From contig NZ_QRAN01000004.1 in assembly GCF_003457605.1 (NCBI RefSeq), forward strand, positions 1 through 64,000: a stretch of 64,000 nucleotides of DNA, read 5' to 3'. This document shows positions 1 to 10,601 of the stretch, in pieces. A program made the translations under genes and the position numbers. Origin of the DNA: Seongchinamella sediminis. Its GTDB lineage: Bacteria; Pseudomonadota; Gammaproteobacteria; Pseudomonadales; Halieaceae. A model generated the notes under the pieces. The model saw only the letters and a list, made by a program, of their open reading frames with translations, made no database searches and had not been told where the DNA came from. Each line of letters begins with the position of its first letter. Position 1 is the first letter of the stretch.

Positions 1-97
1 CTATGGATTCAGGAATTTTGAGAATTACCGATTACGCGTCTTAACCCACTGCGGGTGGGATGGCATTATTAACCGGGTTTAGTGAATATCGGCCCAT

Positions 98-113
98 CCC
101 CCCTTAATGGGGG
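98..113. other. C-run/G-run stem-loop downstream of tRNA-Leu
   Basis: Six C residues (98-103) face five G residues (109-113) across a short TTAAT loop. It lies about 100 bases beyond the 3' end of the minus-strand tRNA-Leu and could help end that transcript, but no T-run follows. The rest of 1-212 shows no gene or RNA that I recognise. Confidence 0.25.
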
Positions 114-212
114 AGAGCCAGGTTCTTCAGTTTGTATCCCAGATGCATCCCAAGACCAAATCTATGGTTTGGGGCAGGAAATAATCCGTTGGGTTTAAAA
201 AGGAAAGGAGGA

Positions 213-299
213 TGGTACCAGAGGCCGGACTCGAACCGGCACACCATTGCTGGCGGGAGATTTTGAATCTCCTGTGTCTACCAATTTCACCACTCTGGC
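213..299 (-). tRNA. tRNA-Leu (anticodon CAA)
   Basis: Read on the minus strand, this is a full cloverleaf. The acceptor stem GCCAGAG pairs with CTCTGGT, with one G-T pair at the end. The D arm holds GGTAGAC, the anticodon stem-loop is GGAGATTCAAAATCTCC with CAA in the loop, there is a long class II variable arm, the T arm is GGTTCGAGTCC, and the CCA end is encoded. The long variable arm and the CAA anticodon identify leucine. It is transcribed after the half copy at 344-388, from the promoter at 434-461. Confidence 0.96.
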
Positions 300-343
300 A
301 CTGCTTAGATTGTAACTATTTCCCTCTAGGATACAAAATCGCT

Positions 344-388
344 TGCGGATTTTGAATCCCCTGTGTCTACCAATTTCACCACTCCGGC
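344..388 (-). pseudogene. 5' half of a second tRNA-Leu (truncated tRNA)
   Basis: On the minus strand, bases from 388 downward give GCCGGAGTGG, the D arm and the anticodon region ATTCAAAATCC. They match the 5' half of the intact tRNA-Leu at 213-299 almost base for base. The variable arm, the T arm (GGTTCGA) and the CCA are missing; instead there are about 45 bases of unrelated sequence before the intact tRNA begins. It is therefore a broken tRNA gene or a tRNA-like leader. The sequence just past the break can fold back on it (GGAT.CAAAATC against GATTTTG.ATCC). Confidence 0.85.
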
Positions 389-433
389 ACAGAGGGGGAA
401 TGGACCGGAAAGTGTCCATCTGGAGAGCGCGGG

Positions 434-461
434 ATTATAGCAACCGGCCTTTAAACTGCAA
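434..461 (-). promoter_or_regulatory. Sigma-70 promoter of the tRNA-Leu unit
   Basis: On the minus strand, TTGCAG (461-456) and a perfect TATAAT (439-434) are separated by 16 bases. A GC-rich stretch, CCCGCGC, follows the -10 box, as is typical of stable-RNA promoters under stringent control. Transcription would start near 427 and run through the half tRNA before the intact tRNA-Leu. Confidence 0.75.
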
Positions 462-539
462 TATTTTTCCTTAACCCCACCGGCAATTGGCGGTACACTG
501 CGCGCCAGCTCCGATTCGAGCAATTATTAACCACGCGCA

Positions 540-553
540 CCGCCCGCGGGCGG
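540..553. other. 14-bp perfect GC palindrome before the 80-residue gene
   Basis: CCGCCCGCGGGCGG is self-complementary, has no loop and lies about 20 bases before the ribosome site of the next gene. It could be an operator or a chance GC-rich palindrome; no factor can be named. Confidence 0.3.
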
Positions 554-585
554 GTGATCTGAGTACCTTTTGAGGAGAAAAGAAC

Positions 586-828
586 ATGGCCATGAAACTG
601 GTAAAGAAAACTGCCGACTACAGCATTTACAAGCGCAGCGACGATCGCTACGCGGTCAAGGATGCGGACAAGAAGCCGGTCAATGGTGAGGAGAAGGTCA
701 AAATCCTGGTTGCCGAGGAGCTGATCAAGGTGACCCTGCCCGCCGAGCCCGAGGAAGCACCGGCTGAAGATGAAGCCGCTGCCGATGAGGCGCCGGCCGA
801 GGCAGAGGGCGACGCCAGCGCAGACTGA
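586..828 (+). CDS. Small conserved protein with acidic alanine-rich tail
   Basis: This encodes 80 residues of unknown function. Residues 1-47 form a basic, probably folded part ([20 protein letters not shown]). Residues 50-80 are almost only Ala, Glu, Asp and Pro, so that tail is probably disordered. I recall similar short proteins in other gammaproteobacteria, but no function is established. The ATG at 586 has a good ribosome site (GAGGAGAAAA). queA starts about 90 bases downstream in the same direction, and nothing else indicates a role. Confidence 0.85.
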   Translation: MAMKLVKKTADYSIYKRSDDRYAVKDADKKPVNGEEKVKILVAEELIKVTLPAEPEEAPAEDEAAADEAPAEAEGDASAD

Positions 829-920
829 CGTCCCCGGTTCCGCAACCCGAAGCCGGCCCAGTGCCGGCTTTTCTGTCAATGGGCTGGCGTTTGGCCGGCC
901 CGGGTTCCTCACGGGCAAGC

Positions 921-3097
<2,177 letters not shown>

Positions 3098-3142
3098 GCG
3101 GCTGGCGGCAGCAGCGATGCCAGCCAGCCGTTGGGCAGGCTG

Positions 3143-3748
3143 ATGTCGCTGTCGTCTCCCGTGCTGCAAACCCTGGAACAGCAGCTGGCGCTGGATGGCC
3201 TGACCTGGGATCACAGCTCGCTGCCCCAGGCCGCGGTACTGGTGGCCCTGTCCGACGAGGACCAGCCCCGGGTGATCCTCGGTCGCCGGGCCCTGCACCT
3301 GACACTGCATCCGGGGGAAATCGCCTTTCCCGGTGGCAAGCGTGAGCCCCAGGACCGCACGCCCTGGGTTACCGCCAGGCGGGAAGCGCTGGAGGAGGTG
3401 GGTCTGGATGAGAACCTGGTCCATGCCCTGGGGGAACTGCAGCCCCTGGTGACCCGCACCGGGTTCGAGGTGCACCCCTGTATCGCCCGGGTGCCGCCGG
3501 CGCTGGACCTGACCGTCGACCGCGAGGAATTCGATTCGGTGTTTACCCAGCCACTGTATCGCTTTGCCGACCGCGAGTTGTTCCGGCTCGAGACCATCAG
3601 GGTGGATGGGCGCCCGCGCAAGGTTCCCCACTACCGGATGGAGGGGGACAATATCTGGGGCGTTACTGCCGCGGTGCTGGCGCTGCTGGCCAATATTGCC
3701 TACGATGCCGGGCTCGATTTACAACGCAACTGGAATAGCAAACCATGA
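3143..3748 (+). CDS. CoA-type Nudix hydrolase (NudL-like)
   Basis: This 201-residue Nudix protein is of the coenzyme A pyrophosphatase type, which splits CoA into phosphopantetheine and adenosine bisphosphate. Before the Nudix box it carries [14 protein letters not shown], a pattern typical of the NudL/CoA subgroup. The box itself ends REALEEVGL, with an insertion compared with the classical spacing, as in NudL. The ATG at 3143 is preferred over the TTG at 3131. It overlaps the next gene by four bases. Substrate is assigned by family resemblance only. Confidence 0.85.
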   Translation: MSLSSPVLQTLEQQLALDGLTWDHSSLPQAAVLVALSDEDQPRVILGRRALHLTLHPGEIAFPGGKREPQDRTPWVTARREALEEVGLDENLVHALGELQPLVTRTGFEVHPCIARVPPALDLTVDREEFDSVFTQPLYRFADRELFRLETIRVDGRPRKVPHYRMEGDNIWGVTAAVLALLANIAYDAGLDLQRNWNSKP

Positions 3749-4269
3749 AATATTCTCTCGGGGACAAGCAGCCGGACCTGCAGGGCGACGGTCACTTTAT
3801 CGCCCCCAACGCGGCGGTGATCGGTGATGTCGTACTGCACGAAAATGCCAGCGTCTGGTTCAGTTGCGTGCTGCGCGGCGATGCTGACCGGATCGAAATC
3901 GGCGCGGGCAGTAATATCCAGGACGGTACCGTGATTCACGCCGACCCCGGCTTTCCCGCGGTGATCGGTGAAAATGTCACCGTCGGCCACAACGCCATGA
4001 TCCACGGCTGTCATATCGGCGACGGCACCCTGGTCGGCATCAATGCGGTGGTGCTCAACGGCGCCAGGGTCGGCAAGGGTTGCCTGATCGGCGCCAACGC
4101 CCTGGTGACCGAGGGCACCGAGATTCCGGATGGCTCCATGGCGCTGGGGTCGCCCGCCAAGGTGGTACGGGAGTTGAGTAAGGAGATGCAACTGGCGCTG
4201 CAGCACAATGCGGATCACTACGTCGGCAACGCCCGGCGTTACCTGCGGGAACTGGAGGAACAATCGTGA
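3745..4269 (+). CDS. Gamma carbonic anhydrase family protein (YrdA-like)
   Basis: This 174-residue protein is a left-handed beta-helix built of hexapeptide repeats ([LIV]G-x-x-x-x). The three histidines expected to bind the metal are at residues 65 (VIHADPG), 82 and 87 ([10 protein letters not shown]), so the site is intact. YrdA/PaaY-type members form trimers and may be carbonic anhydrases or thioesterases; the actual reaction here is not known. It overlaps the Nudix gene by four bases and the DUF1289 gene by four bases, so the three form one operon. Confidence 0.9.
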   Translation: MKYSLGDKQPDLQGDGHFIAPNAAVIGDVVLHENASVWFSCVLRGDADRIEIGAGSNIQDGTVIHADPGFPAVIGENVTVGHNAMIHGCHIGDGTLVGINAVVLNGARVGKGCLIGANALVTEGTEIPDGSMALGSPAKVVRELSKEMQLALQHNADHYVGNARRYLRELEEQS

Positions 4270-4457
4270 ACGATAACGAAGTGCCGTCACCCTGCGTGTC
4301 AATCTGTGTGCTGGATGACGATGACATCTGCCTGGGCTGCTTTCGCAGCGCCAAGGAGATAACCGACTGGTTTATGGAAACGCCCGAGGGTAAACAGGAC
4401 ATTCTGCAAAAAGCCATTGCCCGGCGCAGGGAATCAAGCCATATCCGCCTGGGTTAG
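4266..4457 (+). CDS. DUF1289 family small cysteine protein
   Basis: This is a 63-residue protein with four cysteines at positions 10, 14, 22 and 25 (PCVSIC...CLGC), the hallmark of DUF1289. The arrangement suggests a small zinc or iron-sulfur site. Function is not established. It is the last gene of the queA-tgt-Nudix-anhydrase run and ends a few bases before the stop of the convergent yfjD-like gene. Confidence 0.88.
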   Translation: MNDNEVPSPCVSICVLDDDDICLGCFRSAKEITDWFMETPEGKQDILQKAIARRRESSHIRLG

Positions 4458-4460
4458 GCC

Positions 4461-5732
4461 CTACATCGAGGGCGCCGCGGGTATGACGTCAGCGCGTACC
4501 GCCTGCACCACATTGCCCTGGAGTTCGAGAATTTCCAGCCGGTAGCCGTCGATGGAAAGCCCCGCGTTGCCGTCCGGGAAGCCTTCAAGGTACTCCAGGA
4601 TGAGGCCACTGAGCGTTTTCGGCCCGTCGGTCGGCAGGCTCCAGTCCAGTGACTTGTTGACCTCGCGGATATTGGCATTGCCGACAATGATGAAACTGCC
4701 GTCCCGCTGGGGGAATATGGTTTCTTCGGCGCCGGCGATGCTGGAGGTGAACTCACCGACGATCTCCTCGAGGATGTCCTCCAGCGCCACCACGCCCATC
4801 ACTTCCCCGTATTCATCCACGACCACGGCCAGGCGGTGTTTCTGCTTCTGGAAGTTGAGCAACTGGGTATGCAGAGGCGTGCTTTCGGGAATGAAGTAGG
4901 GCTCGTCTATTTCCCGTTCCAGGGCGCGCCGATCCAGGCCCTGGGCGTCTATTACCCGGCTTATGTTGCGCATGTGCAACATGCCCACGATATTGTTGAT
5001 GTCCTCTCTCCACACTGGCAGGCGGGTATGGGCGCTGTTCTGGATGTGGCGCAGGATCTCATCGTCACTGTCATCCAGGTCAATGCCGAAGACTTCGTTG
5101 CGCGGCACCATGATGTCGTCGACGCTGACCTGCTCCAGGTCGAGAATATTGAGCAGCATGCCCCGGTGCCGGGCGGGTATCAGCTGCCCGGCGTCGGTGA
5201 CGATAGTGCGCAGCTCATCGGAAGAGACGTGTTCATCGTTCTGCTTGGCGGGATCGACACCCAGCATTCGCAGCAGGCCGTTGGTGATCCAGTTGACCGC
5301 GGCCACCACTGGATAGAGCATTTTCAGCAGCGGCAGCAGGATGAGGCTGGCCGGAAAGGCGATTTTTTCCGGGTGCAGGGCGGCAATGGTCTTGGGGGTG
5401 ATCTCGGCAAATATCAGGATTACCAGCGTCAACGCCAGTGTGGCGATGAAAATACCGGCATCGCCCCACAGCCGGATGGCGATAATGGTGGCGATGGCGG
5501 AGGCGAAGATATTCACCAGGTTGTTGCCAATGAGGATGAGGCCGATCAGCCGGTCCGGCCGTTCCAGCAGCCTGCCGGCGCGGATAGCGCCACGATGTTT
5601 GTTGTTTTGCAGGTGTTTCAGCCGATATCGATTGAGGGACATCATGCCGGTCTCTGAACTGGAGAAGAAACCGGAGAGAAGTATGAGTGCAGCCAGAATC
5701 GAGAAGAGGAGACCCAGCGGTGCTTCGTTCAA
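4461..5732 (-). CDS. yfjD: DUF21/CBS/CorC-HlyC membrane protein (YfjD/CorB-like)
   Basis: This inner-membrane protein has an N-terminal DUF21 domain with three or four membrane segments (residues 1-180), a CBS pair (about 200-320) that binds adenine nucleotides, and a C-terminal CorC/HlyC domain. The family includes magnesium efflux proteins such as CorB and MpfA. The frame is open back to 5840, but the extra 36 residues resemble nothing and overlap the upstream gene. A TTG at 5732 gives about 423 residues and a family-like start (LNEAPLGLLFSILAAL). The start is uncertain. As in Escherichia coli, it sits next to ypjD and ffh. Confidence 0.9.
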   Translation of the reverse strand: MNEAPLGLLFSILAALILLSGFFSSSETGMMSLNRYRLKHLQNNKHRGAIRAGRLLERPDRLIGLILIGNNLVNIFASAIATIIAIRLWGDAGIFIATLALTLVILIFAEITPKTIAALHPEKIAFPASLILLPLLKMLYPVVAAVNWITNGLLRMLGVDPAKQNDEHVSSDELRTIVTDAGQLIPARHRGMLLNILDLEQVSVDDIMVPRNEVFGIDLDDSDDEILRHIQNSAHTRLPVWREDINNIVGMLHMRNISRVIDAQGLDRRALEREIDEPYFIPESTPLHTQLLNFQKQKHRLAVVVDEYGEVMGVVALEDILEEIVGEFTSSIAGAEETIFPQRDGSFIIVGNANIREVNKSLDWSLPTDGPKTLSGLILEYLEGFPDGNAGLSIDGYRLEILELQGNVVQAVRADVIPAAPSM

Positions 5733-5814
5733 GAGAAAAGCAAACCTGTAGTAATTTCTGAGACGGTATCTTGAAGAAAAAGCCGGGTCGGGGCAAGCCC
5801 CGCAACCTTTGGTT

Positions 5815-6618
5815 TCAGCCCCGCTGGAGCACCACTTCAAGTACCAGCTTGGAACCGAAGAAGGCGAGCATCAGCGCCGCAAAGCCGGCGAGGGTCAGGC
5901 GCACCGCCAGCTGGCTGCGCCAGCCCAGTCGGTAGTGCCCCCACAGCAGCACCGAGAACAACACCCAGGCGAGCATGGTCAGGACGGTCTTGTGCACCAG
6001 GTGCTGGGCAAAGATGTCGTCGATGAATATAAAACCGCTGACGATGGCCACGGTGAGGAGGATGACGCCCACCAGCAACAATTCGAACAGCATGGTTTCC
6101 ATCAATTGCAGGGGCGGCAGGATCTGCACGATGCCGCGGGTGTGGCGATGGCGCAGCTGGTAGTCCTGGGCCGCCACCAAAGCCGACTGTGCCGCCGCCA
6201 GGGTCAGCACCGCATAGGCGAGAATCGAGCTGCCGATATGCAGCAGCATTCCCCCCGGCAGCCGGGTGGTGATGGCCGCGGTCTCCGGGGCGAAGGTCGA
6301 GACCAGCACCGACATGGCCGAGAGCGGAAACAGTACTACCAGCAGGTTCTGCAATGGGCGCCGGAGCATGAGCAGCACGCAGACCAGGTTGATGGCCAGA
6401 AACATCAGGGCGGATATCCGGTAGAAGCCCAGGCTCAGTCCGCCGACGCCGCTAACGCCCTGGACCGCAACCACGCTGTGGCAGAGTATCGCCAGCCCGC
6501 CGAGCACGGCAACGCCCCGGCTAAGCCCCTGGCGGTGCTGGAATATGTGCATCACGTGCAGGGCCGTCGCGGCGAGGTAGAGCAGCGCGACGATGGGTGC
6601 TAGGAGGCTGGCTGACAT
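5815..6618 (-). CDS. ypjD: Inner-membrane protein YpjD, cytochrome c assembly (CcsA-like) family
   Basis: The product has 267 residues and about eight predicted membrane segments of the CcsA/CcmC-like fold. Family members bind or move heme, but YpjD itself (also called CorE) is linked to cobalt and magnesium tolerance, so its job is unclear. The ATG at 6618 (MSASLLAPIVALLYL) was chosen because the longer reading adds 23 residues without membrane character. It diverges from ffh and lies upstream of the yfjD-like gene, the same trio as in Escherichia coli. Confidence 0.9.
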   Translation of the reverse strand: MSASLLAPIVALLYLAATALHVMHIFQHRQGLSRGVAVLGGLAILCHSVVAVQGVSGVGGLSLGFYRISALMFLAINLVCVLLMLRRPLQNLLVVLFPLSAMSVLVSTFAPETAAITTRLPGGMLLHIGSSILAYAVLTLAAAQSALVAAQDYQLRHRHTRGIVQILPPLQLMETMLFELLLVGVILLTVAIVSGFIFIDDIFAQHLVHKTVLTMLAWVLFSVLLWGHYRLGWRSQLAVRLTLAGFAALMLAFFGSKLVLEVVLQRG

Positions 6619-6727
6619 CAGTTTGGGGGTTGGACCGAGGTGGCGTATACTTCGCACCTTTGTACAGAAGTGGCCCGGTAGAATCAATAGCGGCCGCTCT
6701 CCTTAAAAGTAGTTCGAGAGTATCAAG

Positions 6728-8131
6728 ATGTTCCAGAGTCTCAGCGATCGCCTGTCAAACAGCCTGCGTTCCATCACCGGCAAGGCCACCCTCACCGAAG
6801 ACAATATTCAGGATACCCTGCGGGAAGTGCGCATGGCCCTGCTGGAGGCCGATGTCGCCCTGCCGGTGGTCAAGGACTTTGTCGAGGCGGTGAAGCAGCG
6901 CGCCCTTGGCCAGGAGGTCATGAAGAGCCTCAGCCCGGGCCAGGTGTTCCTGAAGATCGTCCAGAGTGAACTGGAATCGGTCATGGGCAGTGCCAACGAA
7001 GGCCTGAACCTGGCCACCCAGCCGCCGGCAATCATCCTGATGGCGGGCCTGCAGGGCGCGGGTAAAACCACCTCGGTGGCCAAGCTGGCGAAGCTGCTCA
7101 GGGAGCGTGACAGGAAAAAAGTCACCGTGGTGTCGGCGGACGTGTACCGCCCGGCGGCGATCAAGCAGCTGGAGACCCTGGCGGCAGAGGTGGGCGTGGA
7201 CTTTTTCCCCTCTGATCCCTCGCAGAAGCCGGTGGATATTGCCAATGCGGCCCTCAGTCACGCCCGCAAAAACTTCGCGGATGTGCTGATCGTCGATACT
7301 GCCGGCCGGCTGGCCGTCGACGCCGACATGATGGCCGAGATTGCCGCCCTGCATAAGGCCCTCGACCCTGTCGAGACCCTGTTTGTGGTTGACGCCATGA
7401 CCGGCCAGGACGCGGCCAATACCGCCAGGGCCTTTGGCGAGACCCTGCCGTTGACCGGGGTAATCCTGACCAAGGTCGATGCCGACACCCGGGGCGGTGC
7501 GGCGCTGTCAGTGCGCTCGGTGACCGGCAAGCCGATCAAGTTTCTCGGTGTGGGCGAGAAAACCGCGGCGCTGGACCCCTTCCACCCGGATCGCCTGGCC
7601 TCGCGCATCCTCGGCATGGGCGATGTGCTGTCGCTGATCGAGGAGGCGGAGCAGAAGGTCGACAAGGCGAAGGCCGAGAAACTGGCGCGCAAGGTCAAGA
7701 AAGGCCAACGCTTCGACCTGGAAGATTTCCGCGACCAGTTGCAGCAAATGAACAATATGGGCGGCATCACCGGCATGCTGGACAAGCTGCCGGGCATGGG
7801 TAATGTGGCCCAGATGGCCCAGCAGAACCTGGATATGAAGCAGTTTGCCCGCATGGAGGCGATGATCAATTCCATGACCCCGGCCGAGCGCCGCAAACCC
7901 GAGCTGATCCAGGGCTCGCGCAAACGTCGCATCACCAAGGGCTCCGGCACCCAGGTGCAGGACCTCAATCGTCTGCTCAAGCAGCACAAGCAGATGCAGA
8001 AGATGATGAAAAAGATGAAGGGCGGCGGCATGCAGAAGATGATGCGCGGCATGGGCGGCATGATGGGCGGCCCCGGTGGCGGTATGCCGCCCGGCATGGG
8101 TGGTCCCGGCGGGATGCCGCCATTCAAGTGA
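6728..8131 (+). CDS. ffh: Signal recognition particle protein (GTPase)
   Basis: Ffh binds 4.5S RNA and signal peptides as they leave the ribosome and delivers them to FtsY. The 467-residue protein has the N domain (1-90), the G domain with GLQGAGKTT (about 106), VDTAGRL (about 189) and TKVDADTRGG (about 247), and the methionine-rich M domain (300-440). It ends in a long Gly-Met-Pro tail with many GGM and GGP repeats. It is divergent from ypjD. A perfect hairpin begins at the stop codon. Confidence 0.98.
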   Translation: MFQSLSDRLSNSLRSITGKATLTEDNIQDTLREVRMALLEADVALPVVKDFVEAVKQRALGQEVMKSLSPGQVFLKIVQSELESVMGSANEGLNLATQPPAIILMAGLQGAGKTTSVAKLAKLLRERDRKKVTVVSADVYRPAAIKQLETLAAEVGVDFFPSDPSQKPVDIANAALSHARKNFADVLIVDTAGRLAVDADMMAEIAALHKALDPVETLFVVDAMTGQDAANTARAFGETLPLTGVILTKVDADTRGGAALSVRSVTGKPIKFLGVGEKTAALDPFHPDRLASRILGMGDVLSLIEEAEQKVDKAKAEKLARKVKKGQRFDLEDFRDQLQQMNNMGGITGMLDKLPGMGNVAQMAQQNLDMKQFARMEAMINSMTPAERRKPELIQGSRKRRITKGSGTQVQDLNRLLKQHKQMQKMMKKMKGGGMQKMMRGMGGMMGGPGGGMPPGMGGPGGMPPFK

Positions 8132-8150
8132 CCTTCGGTTCTCCGAAGGT
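8131..8150 (+). terminator. Perfect hairpin at the ffh stop codon
   Basis: ACCTTCGG (8131-8138) and CCGAAGGT (8143-8150) form an 8-bp perfect stem with a TTCT loop. It begins on the last base of the ffh stop codon. No T-run follows, so it may protect the mRNA end or act with the repeats behind it rather than as a classical terminator. Confidence 0.5.
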
Positions 8151-8151
8151 C

Positions 8152-8169
8152 ATCCCGGCGCAACGGGAT
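8152..8169. repeat. Short palindromic repeat, variant copy
   Basis: ATCCCG and CGGGAT flank a GCGCAA loop. It resembles the TCATCCC..GGGAT repeat family seen elsewhere in this window but has a shortened stem. It lies between the ffh hairpin and the tandem array. Confidence 0.45.
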
Positions 8170-8175
8170 ACTTTG

Positions 8176-8331
8176 CCAACTCTTCGCCATTCCGGCGCAT
8201 GCCGGAACCCATGGCCAACTCTTCGTCATTCCGGCGCACGCCGGAACCCATGGCCAACTCTTCGTCATTCCGGCGCACGCCGGAACCCATGGCCAACTCT
8301 TCGTCATTCCGGCGCACGCCGGAATCCATTG
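8176..8331. repeat. Tandem array, 4 x 39 bp, of a palindromic repeat
   Basis: Four units start at 8176, 8215, 8254 and 8293, each exactly 39 bases. Every unit carries CCAACTCTTCG, then the palindrome ATTCCGGCGCACGCCGGAAT or a near variant, then CCATGG. Units 2 and 3 are identical; unit 1 differs in the palindrome centre and arm base, and unit 4 ends CCATTG. Translated in reverse it gives the familiar spurious peptide VPACAGMTKSWPW, so reading frames here are not genes. Confidence 0.95.
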
Positions 8332-8360
8332 CCTTTGAGTGACTTACCGAAATTCGAGAT

Positions 8361-8388
8361 ATGGATCCCGGCGTGCGCCGGGATGACG
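8361..8388. repeat. Palindromic repeat, inverted copy
   Basis: ATGGATCCCGGCGTGCGCCGGGATGACG is one full repeat in the opposite direction to the tandem array, with an ATCCCGGCG/CGCCGGGAT stem. Nearly the same sequence recurs at 18610-18637. Confidence 0.85.
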
Positions 8389-8602
8389 GTCGCCGGTAAG
8401 CCAGAAGTGACCCGGCCCTGGTCGTCCTCCCTTAACGCCCCTAACCCGCGGAATTACCTGAAAAAATTCTGTTTACAGGGTTTCTTTCCCGGTGTGATTT
8501 CCGTATGATACGCCACCTTTCCGGCCCGTGTGTCGGGTTTTGTCGTGGGCAGATGATCGAGATCGCGTCAGATGCCTCTAATTTATTGGGAAATTAATAC
8601 AA
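8389..8602 (+). promoter_or_regulatory. Leader and probable promoter region of the rpsP operon
   Basis: No gene is seen between the repeats and rpsP. A good -10 box, TATGAT (8504-8509), is followed by ACGCC, but the -35 (TTTCTT, 17 bases upstream) is weak. A small hairpin (CCCG/CGGG then TTTT, near 8525-8541) lies in the leader. The rpsP ATG at 8603 has no strong ribosome site; GGGA lies 12-13 bases upstream. Confidence 0.35.
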
Positions 8603-8854
8603 ATGGTAACAATTCGTCTTGCACGTGGCGGCTCCAAGAAGCGCCCCTTCTACCACCTGACTGTCGCCGATCACCGCACTGCGCGGAATGGTCGCTTCAT
8701 CGAGCGCGTGGGTTTCTTCAACCCGGTTGCGCGCGGCCAGGAAGAGCGCCTGCGCGTTGATATCGACCGCATCGAGTACTGGCAGGGCCAGGGCGCCCAG
8801 TTGTCCGAGCGCGTCGCCAAGCTGGTTAAGGACGCCTCTGCCGCCGCGGCTTAA
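8603..8854 (+). CDS. rpsP: 30S ribosomal protein S16
   Basis: S16 is needed for assembly of the 30S body. The 83-residue sequence opens [19 protein letters not shown] and contains [12 protein letters not shown], both diagnostic. It is first in the classic rpsP-rimM-trmD-rplS operon, which couples ribosomal proteins to tRNA and 30S maturation enzymes. Confidence 0.98.
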   Translation: MVTIRLARGGSKKRPFYHLTVADHRTARNGRFIERVGFFNPVARGQEERLRVDIDRIEYWQGQGAQLSERVAKLVKDASAAAA

Positions 8855-8874
8855 GGCCGGGCGACCGGTCTTTA

Positions 8875-9423
8875 ATGGGTGAGTCCGGAGCCAACTCGCT
8901 GACTGCCGGTAAGATTACCGGCTGCTACGGCATCAAGGGTTGGGTGAAAATACACTCATATACCGATCCGGAAGAGAACCTGTTCCGTTTCGGCAAGTGG
9001 CAGCTCAAGCGCCGGGGCTCGATGGAAAGCATTGAGTTCGACGCCTGGAAGCGCCACGGCAAGGGCATGATTGCCCATATTGCCGGGGTCGATGACCGCA
9101 CCCTGGCGGAGTCCTTCAAGGGGCTCGACATTGTGGTGGATGGCGACAGCCTCCCCACGCTGGACGAGGGCGACTTCTACTGGCACCAGCTGCAGGGTTT
9201 GCAGGTGTGGGGTCGGGAGCCCGGAACCAGCGACCAGCGGGTACTGCTGGGTGAGGTGGACTACCTGATCGAAACCGGCGCCAATGACGTGCTGGTGGTC
9301 AAGGCCAGCGCCGGCAGTATCGACGAGCGGGAACGCCTGATTCCCTATCTCCCCAACGACACCGTCGTCCGGGTGAGCCTGGAAGAGGGGCTGATGGAGG
9401 TCGATTGGTACCTCGAGGAATAG
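8875..9423 (+). CDS. rimM: 16S rRNA processing protein RimM
   Basis: RimM binds S19 and helps mature the 3' domain of the 30S head. It has 182 residues with the N-terminal RimM domain ([17 protein letters not shown], about 13-30) and a C-terminal PRC barrel with GANDVLVV and [11 protein letters not shown]. It starts 20 bases after rpsP and ends one base before trmD. Confidence 0.97.
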   Translation: MGESGANSLTAGKITGCYGIKGWVKIHSYTDPEENLFRFGKWQLKRRGSMESIEFDAWKRHGKGMIAHIAGVDDRTLAESFKGLDIVVDGDSLPTLDEGDFYWHQLQGLQVWGREPGTSDQRVLLGEVDYLIETGANDVLVVKASAGSIDERERLIPYLPNDTVVRVSLEEGLMEVDWYLEE

Positions 9424-9424
9424 G

Positions 9425-10162
9425 ATGCGCATAGCACTGGTCAGCCTGTTCCCGGAAATGTTTGATGCGGTCAGCAAGCACGGGGTAACTGGTCGGGCGG
9501 TAAAGCAGGGGCTGGTGGATATCAGTCACAGCAACCCGCGGGATTTCACCAGCGACAAACATCGCACGGTGGACGACAGGCCCTACGGCGGCGGCCCGGG
9601 GATGTTGATGAAGATAGATCCGCTGCAGCAGGCTATCGCTGCAGCGAGGGGCAAGGCAGGGCAGGGTGCAAAAGTCATCTACCTGTCGCCCCAGGGCAGG
9701 CGCCTGGACCACGACAAGGTGGTGGCGCTGTCGAAGGAGCAGGGGCTGATCCTGGTCGCCGGCCGTTACGAAGGCGTGGACGAGCGCCTGATCGAGGCCG
9801 AGGTGGATGAAGAACTCTCCATTGGCGACTATGTGTTAAGCGGTGGCGAACTCGCCGCCATGGTGGTCATCGACGCGGTGACCCGCCAGTTGCCCGGGGT
9901 ACTGGGGCATGAGTTGTCCGCGCAGGAAGATTCCTACGCCGATGGGCTGCTCGACTGCCCGCACTACACCCGGCCCGAGGAGTACCGGGGTAAACAGGTA
10001 CCGGATGTATTACTCAGTGGCAATCACGAACAGATTCGCCGCTGGCGCCTGAAGCAGGCACTGGGCAGGACGCAGGAGCGCCGCCCCGACCTGTTGCACG
10101 GCCGGCCGATGACGGCCGAGGAAGAGGAATTGTTGGCGGAATATCTCCGCGAACGGGAGTGA
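9425..10162 (+). CDS. trmD: tRNA (guanine-37-N1)-methyltransferase
   Basis: TrmD methylates G37 of tRNAs reading CNN codons and prevents +1 frameshifts. The 245-residue SPOUT enzyme shows YGGGPGM (about 56), [13 protein letters not shown] and the knot region [13 protein letters not shown] (about 133-146). The ATG at 9425 lies one base after the rimM stop, so translation is probably coupled. Confidence 0.98.
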   Translation: MRIALVSLFPEMFDAVSKHGVTGRAVKQGLVDISHSNPRDFTSDKHRTVDDRPYGGGPGMLMKIDPLQQAIAAARGKAGQGAKVIYLSPQGRRLDHDKVVALSKEQGLILVAGRYEGVDERLIEAEVDEELSIGDYVLSGGELAAMVVIDAVTRQLPGVLGHELSAQEDSYADGLLDCPHYTRPEEYRGKQVPDVLLSGNHEQIRRWRLKQALGRTQERRPDLLHGRPMTAEEEELLAEYLRERE

Positions 10163-10218
10163 ACATTATTTAACCCGCTAGCTGTGAAGCTACGATTGGA
10201 AATCAACAGGAGCGCGCC

Positions 10219-10572
10219 ATGAGCACCAACAAGATCATTTCTCAGCTTGAAGCTGAACAGATGGAAAAACAGCTGCCTGATTTCAGCCCCGGTGACACCG
10301 TGGTTGTTCAGGTAAAAGTAAAGGAAGGCAACCGCGAGCGTCTGCAGGCGTTCGAAGGTGTTGTTATCAGCAAGCGTAACCGCGCCCTGAACTCTGCGTT
10401 CACCGTTCGCAAGATCTCCCACGGTGTCGGCGTTGAGCGTACGTTCCAGACTTACAGCCCGCTGGTTGACAGCATTGCGGTCAAGCGTCGCGGCGACGTG
10501 CGCCAGGCCAAGCTGTACTACCTGCGTGAGCTGTCTGGTAAAGCGGCCCGCATCAAGGAGAAGCTGGGCTAA
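10219..10572 (+). CDS. rplS: 50S ribosomal protein L19
   Basis: L19 sits at the 30S-50S interface. The 117 residues include [19 protein letters not shown] and [11 protein letters not shown], typical of L19, with a short N-terminal extension ([15 protein letters not shown]). A ribosome site AGGAGC precedes the ATG, and a clear terminator follows, closing the operon. Confidence 0.98.
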   Translation: MSTNKIISQLEAEQMEKQLPDFSPGDTVVVQVKVKEGNRERLQAFEGVVISKRNRALNSAFTVRKISHGVGVERTFQTYSPLVDSIAVKRRGDVRQAKLYYLRELSGKAARIKEKLG

Positions 10573-10601
10573 GCCAGCTTTTCTCCAGCAGTTTCCGAAA
10601 G

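Noticed and set aside
195-523. Minus-strand reading frames with VKLVDTGDSKS over the tRNA region
   Set aside because: This peptide is the translation of the tRNA-Leu D and anticodon arms; it marks tRNA genes, not proteins.
4836-5657. 273-residue plus-strand frame opposite the yfjD-like gene
   Set aside because: It has no family motifs and mirrors the CBS/DUF21 gene, which is well supported.
7258-8307. Long minus-strand frame with repeated VPACAGMTKSWPW
   Set aside because: It is the antisense of ffh plus the 39-bp repeat array; the repeating peptide is a translation of the palindromic repeats.
8176-8331. CRISPR-like array
   Set aside because: Repeat and spacer are both constant, the period is only 39 bases with no unique spacers, and no cas genes are present.
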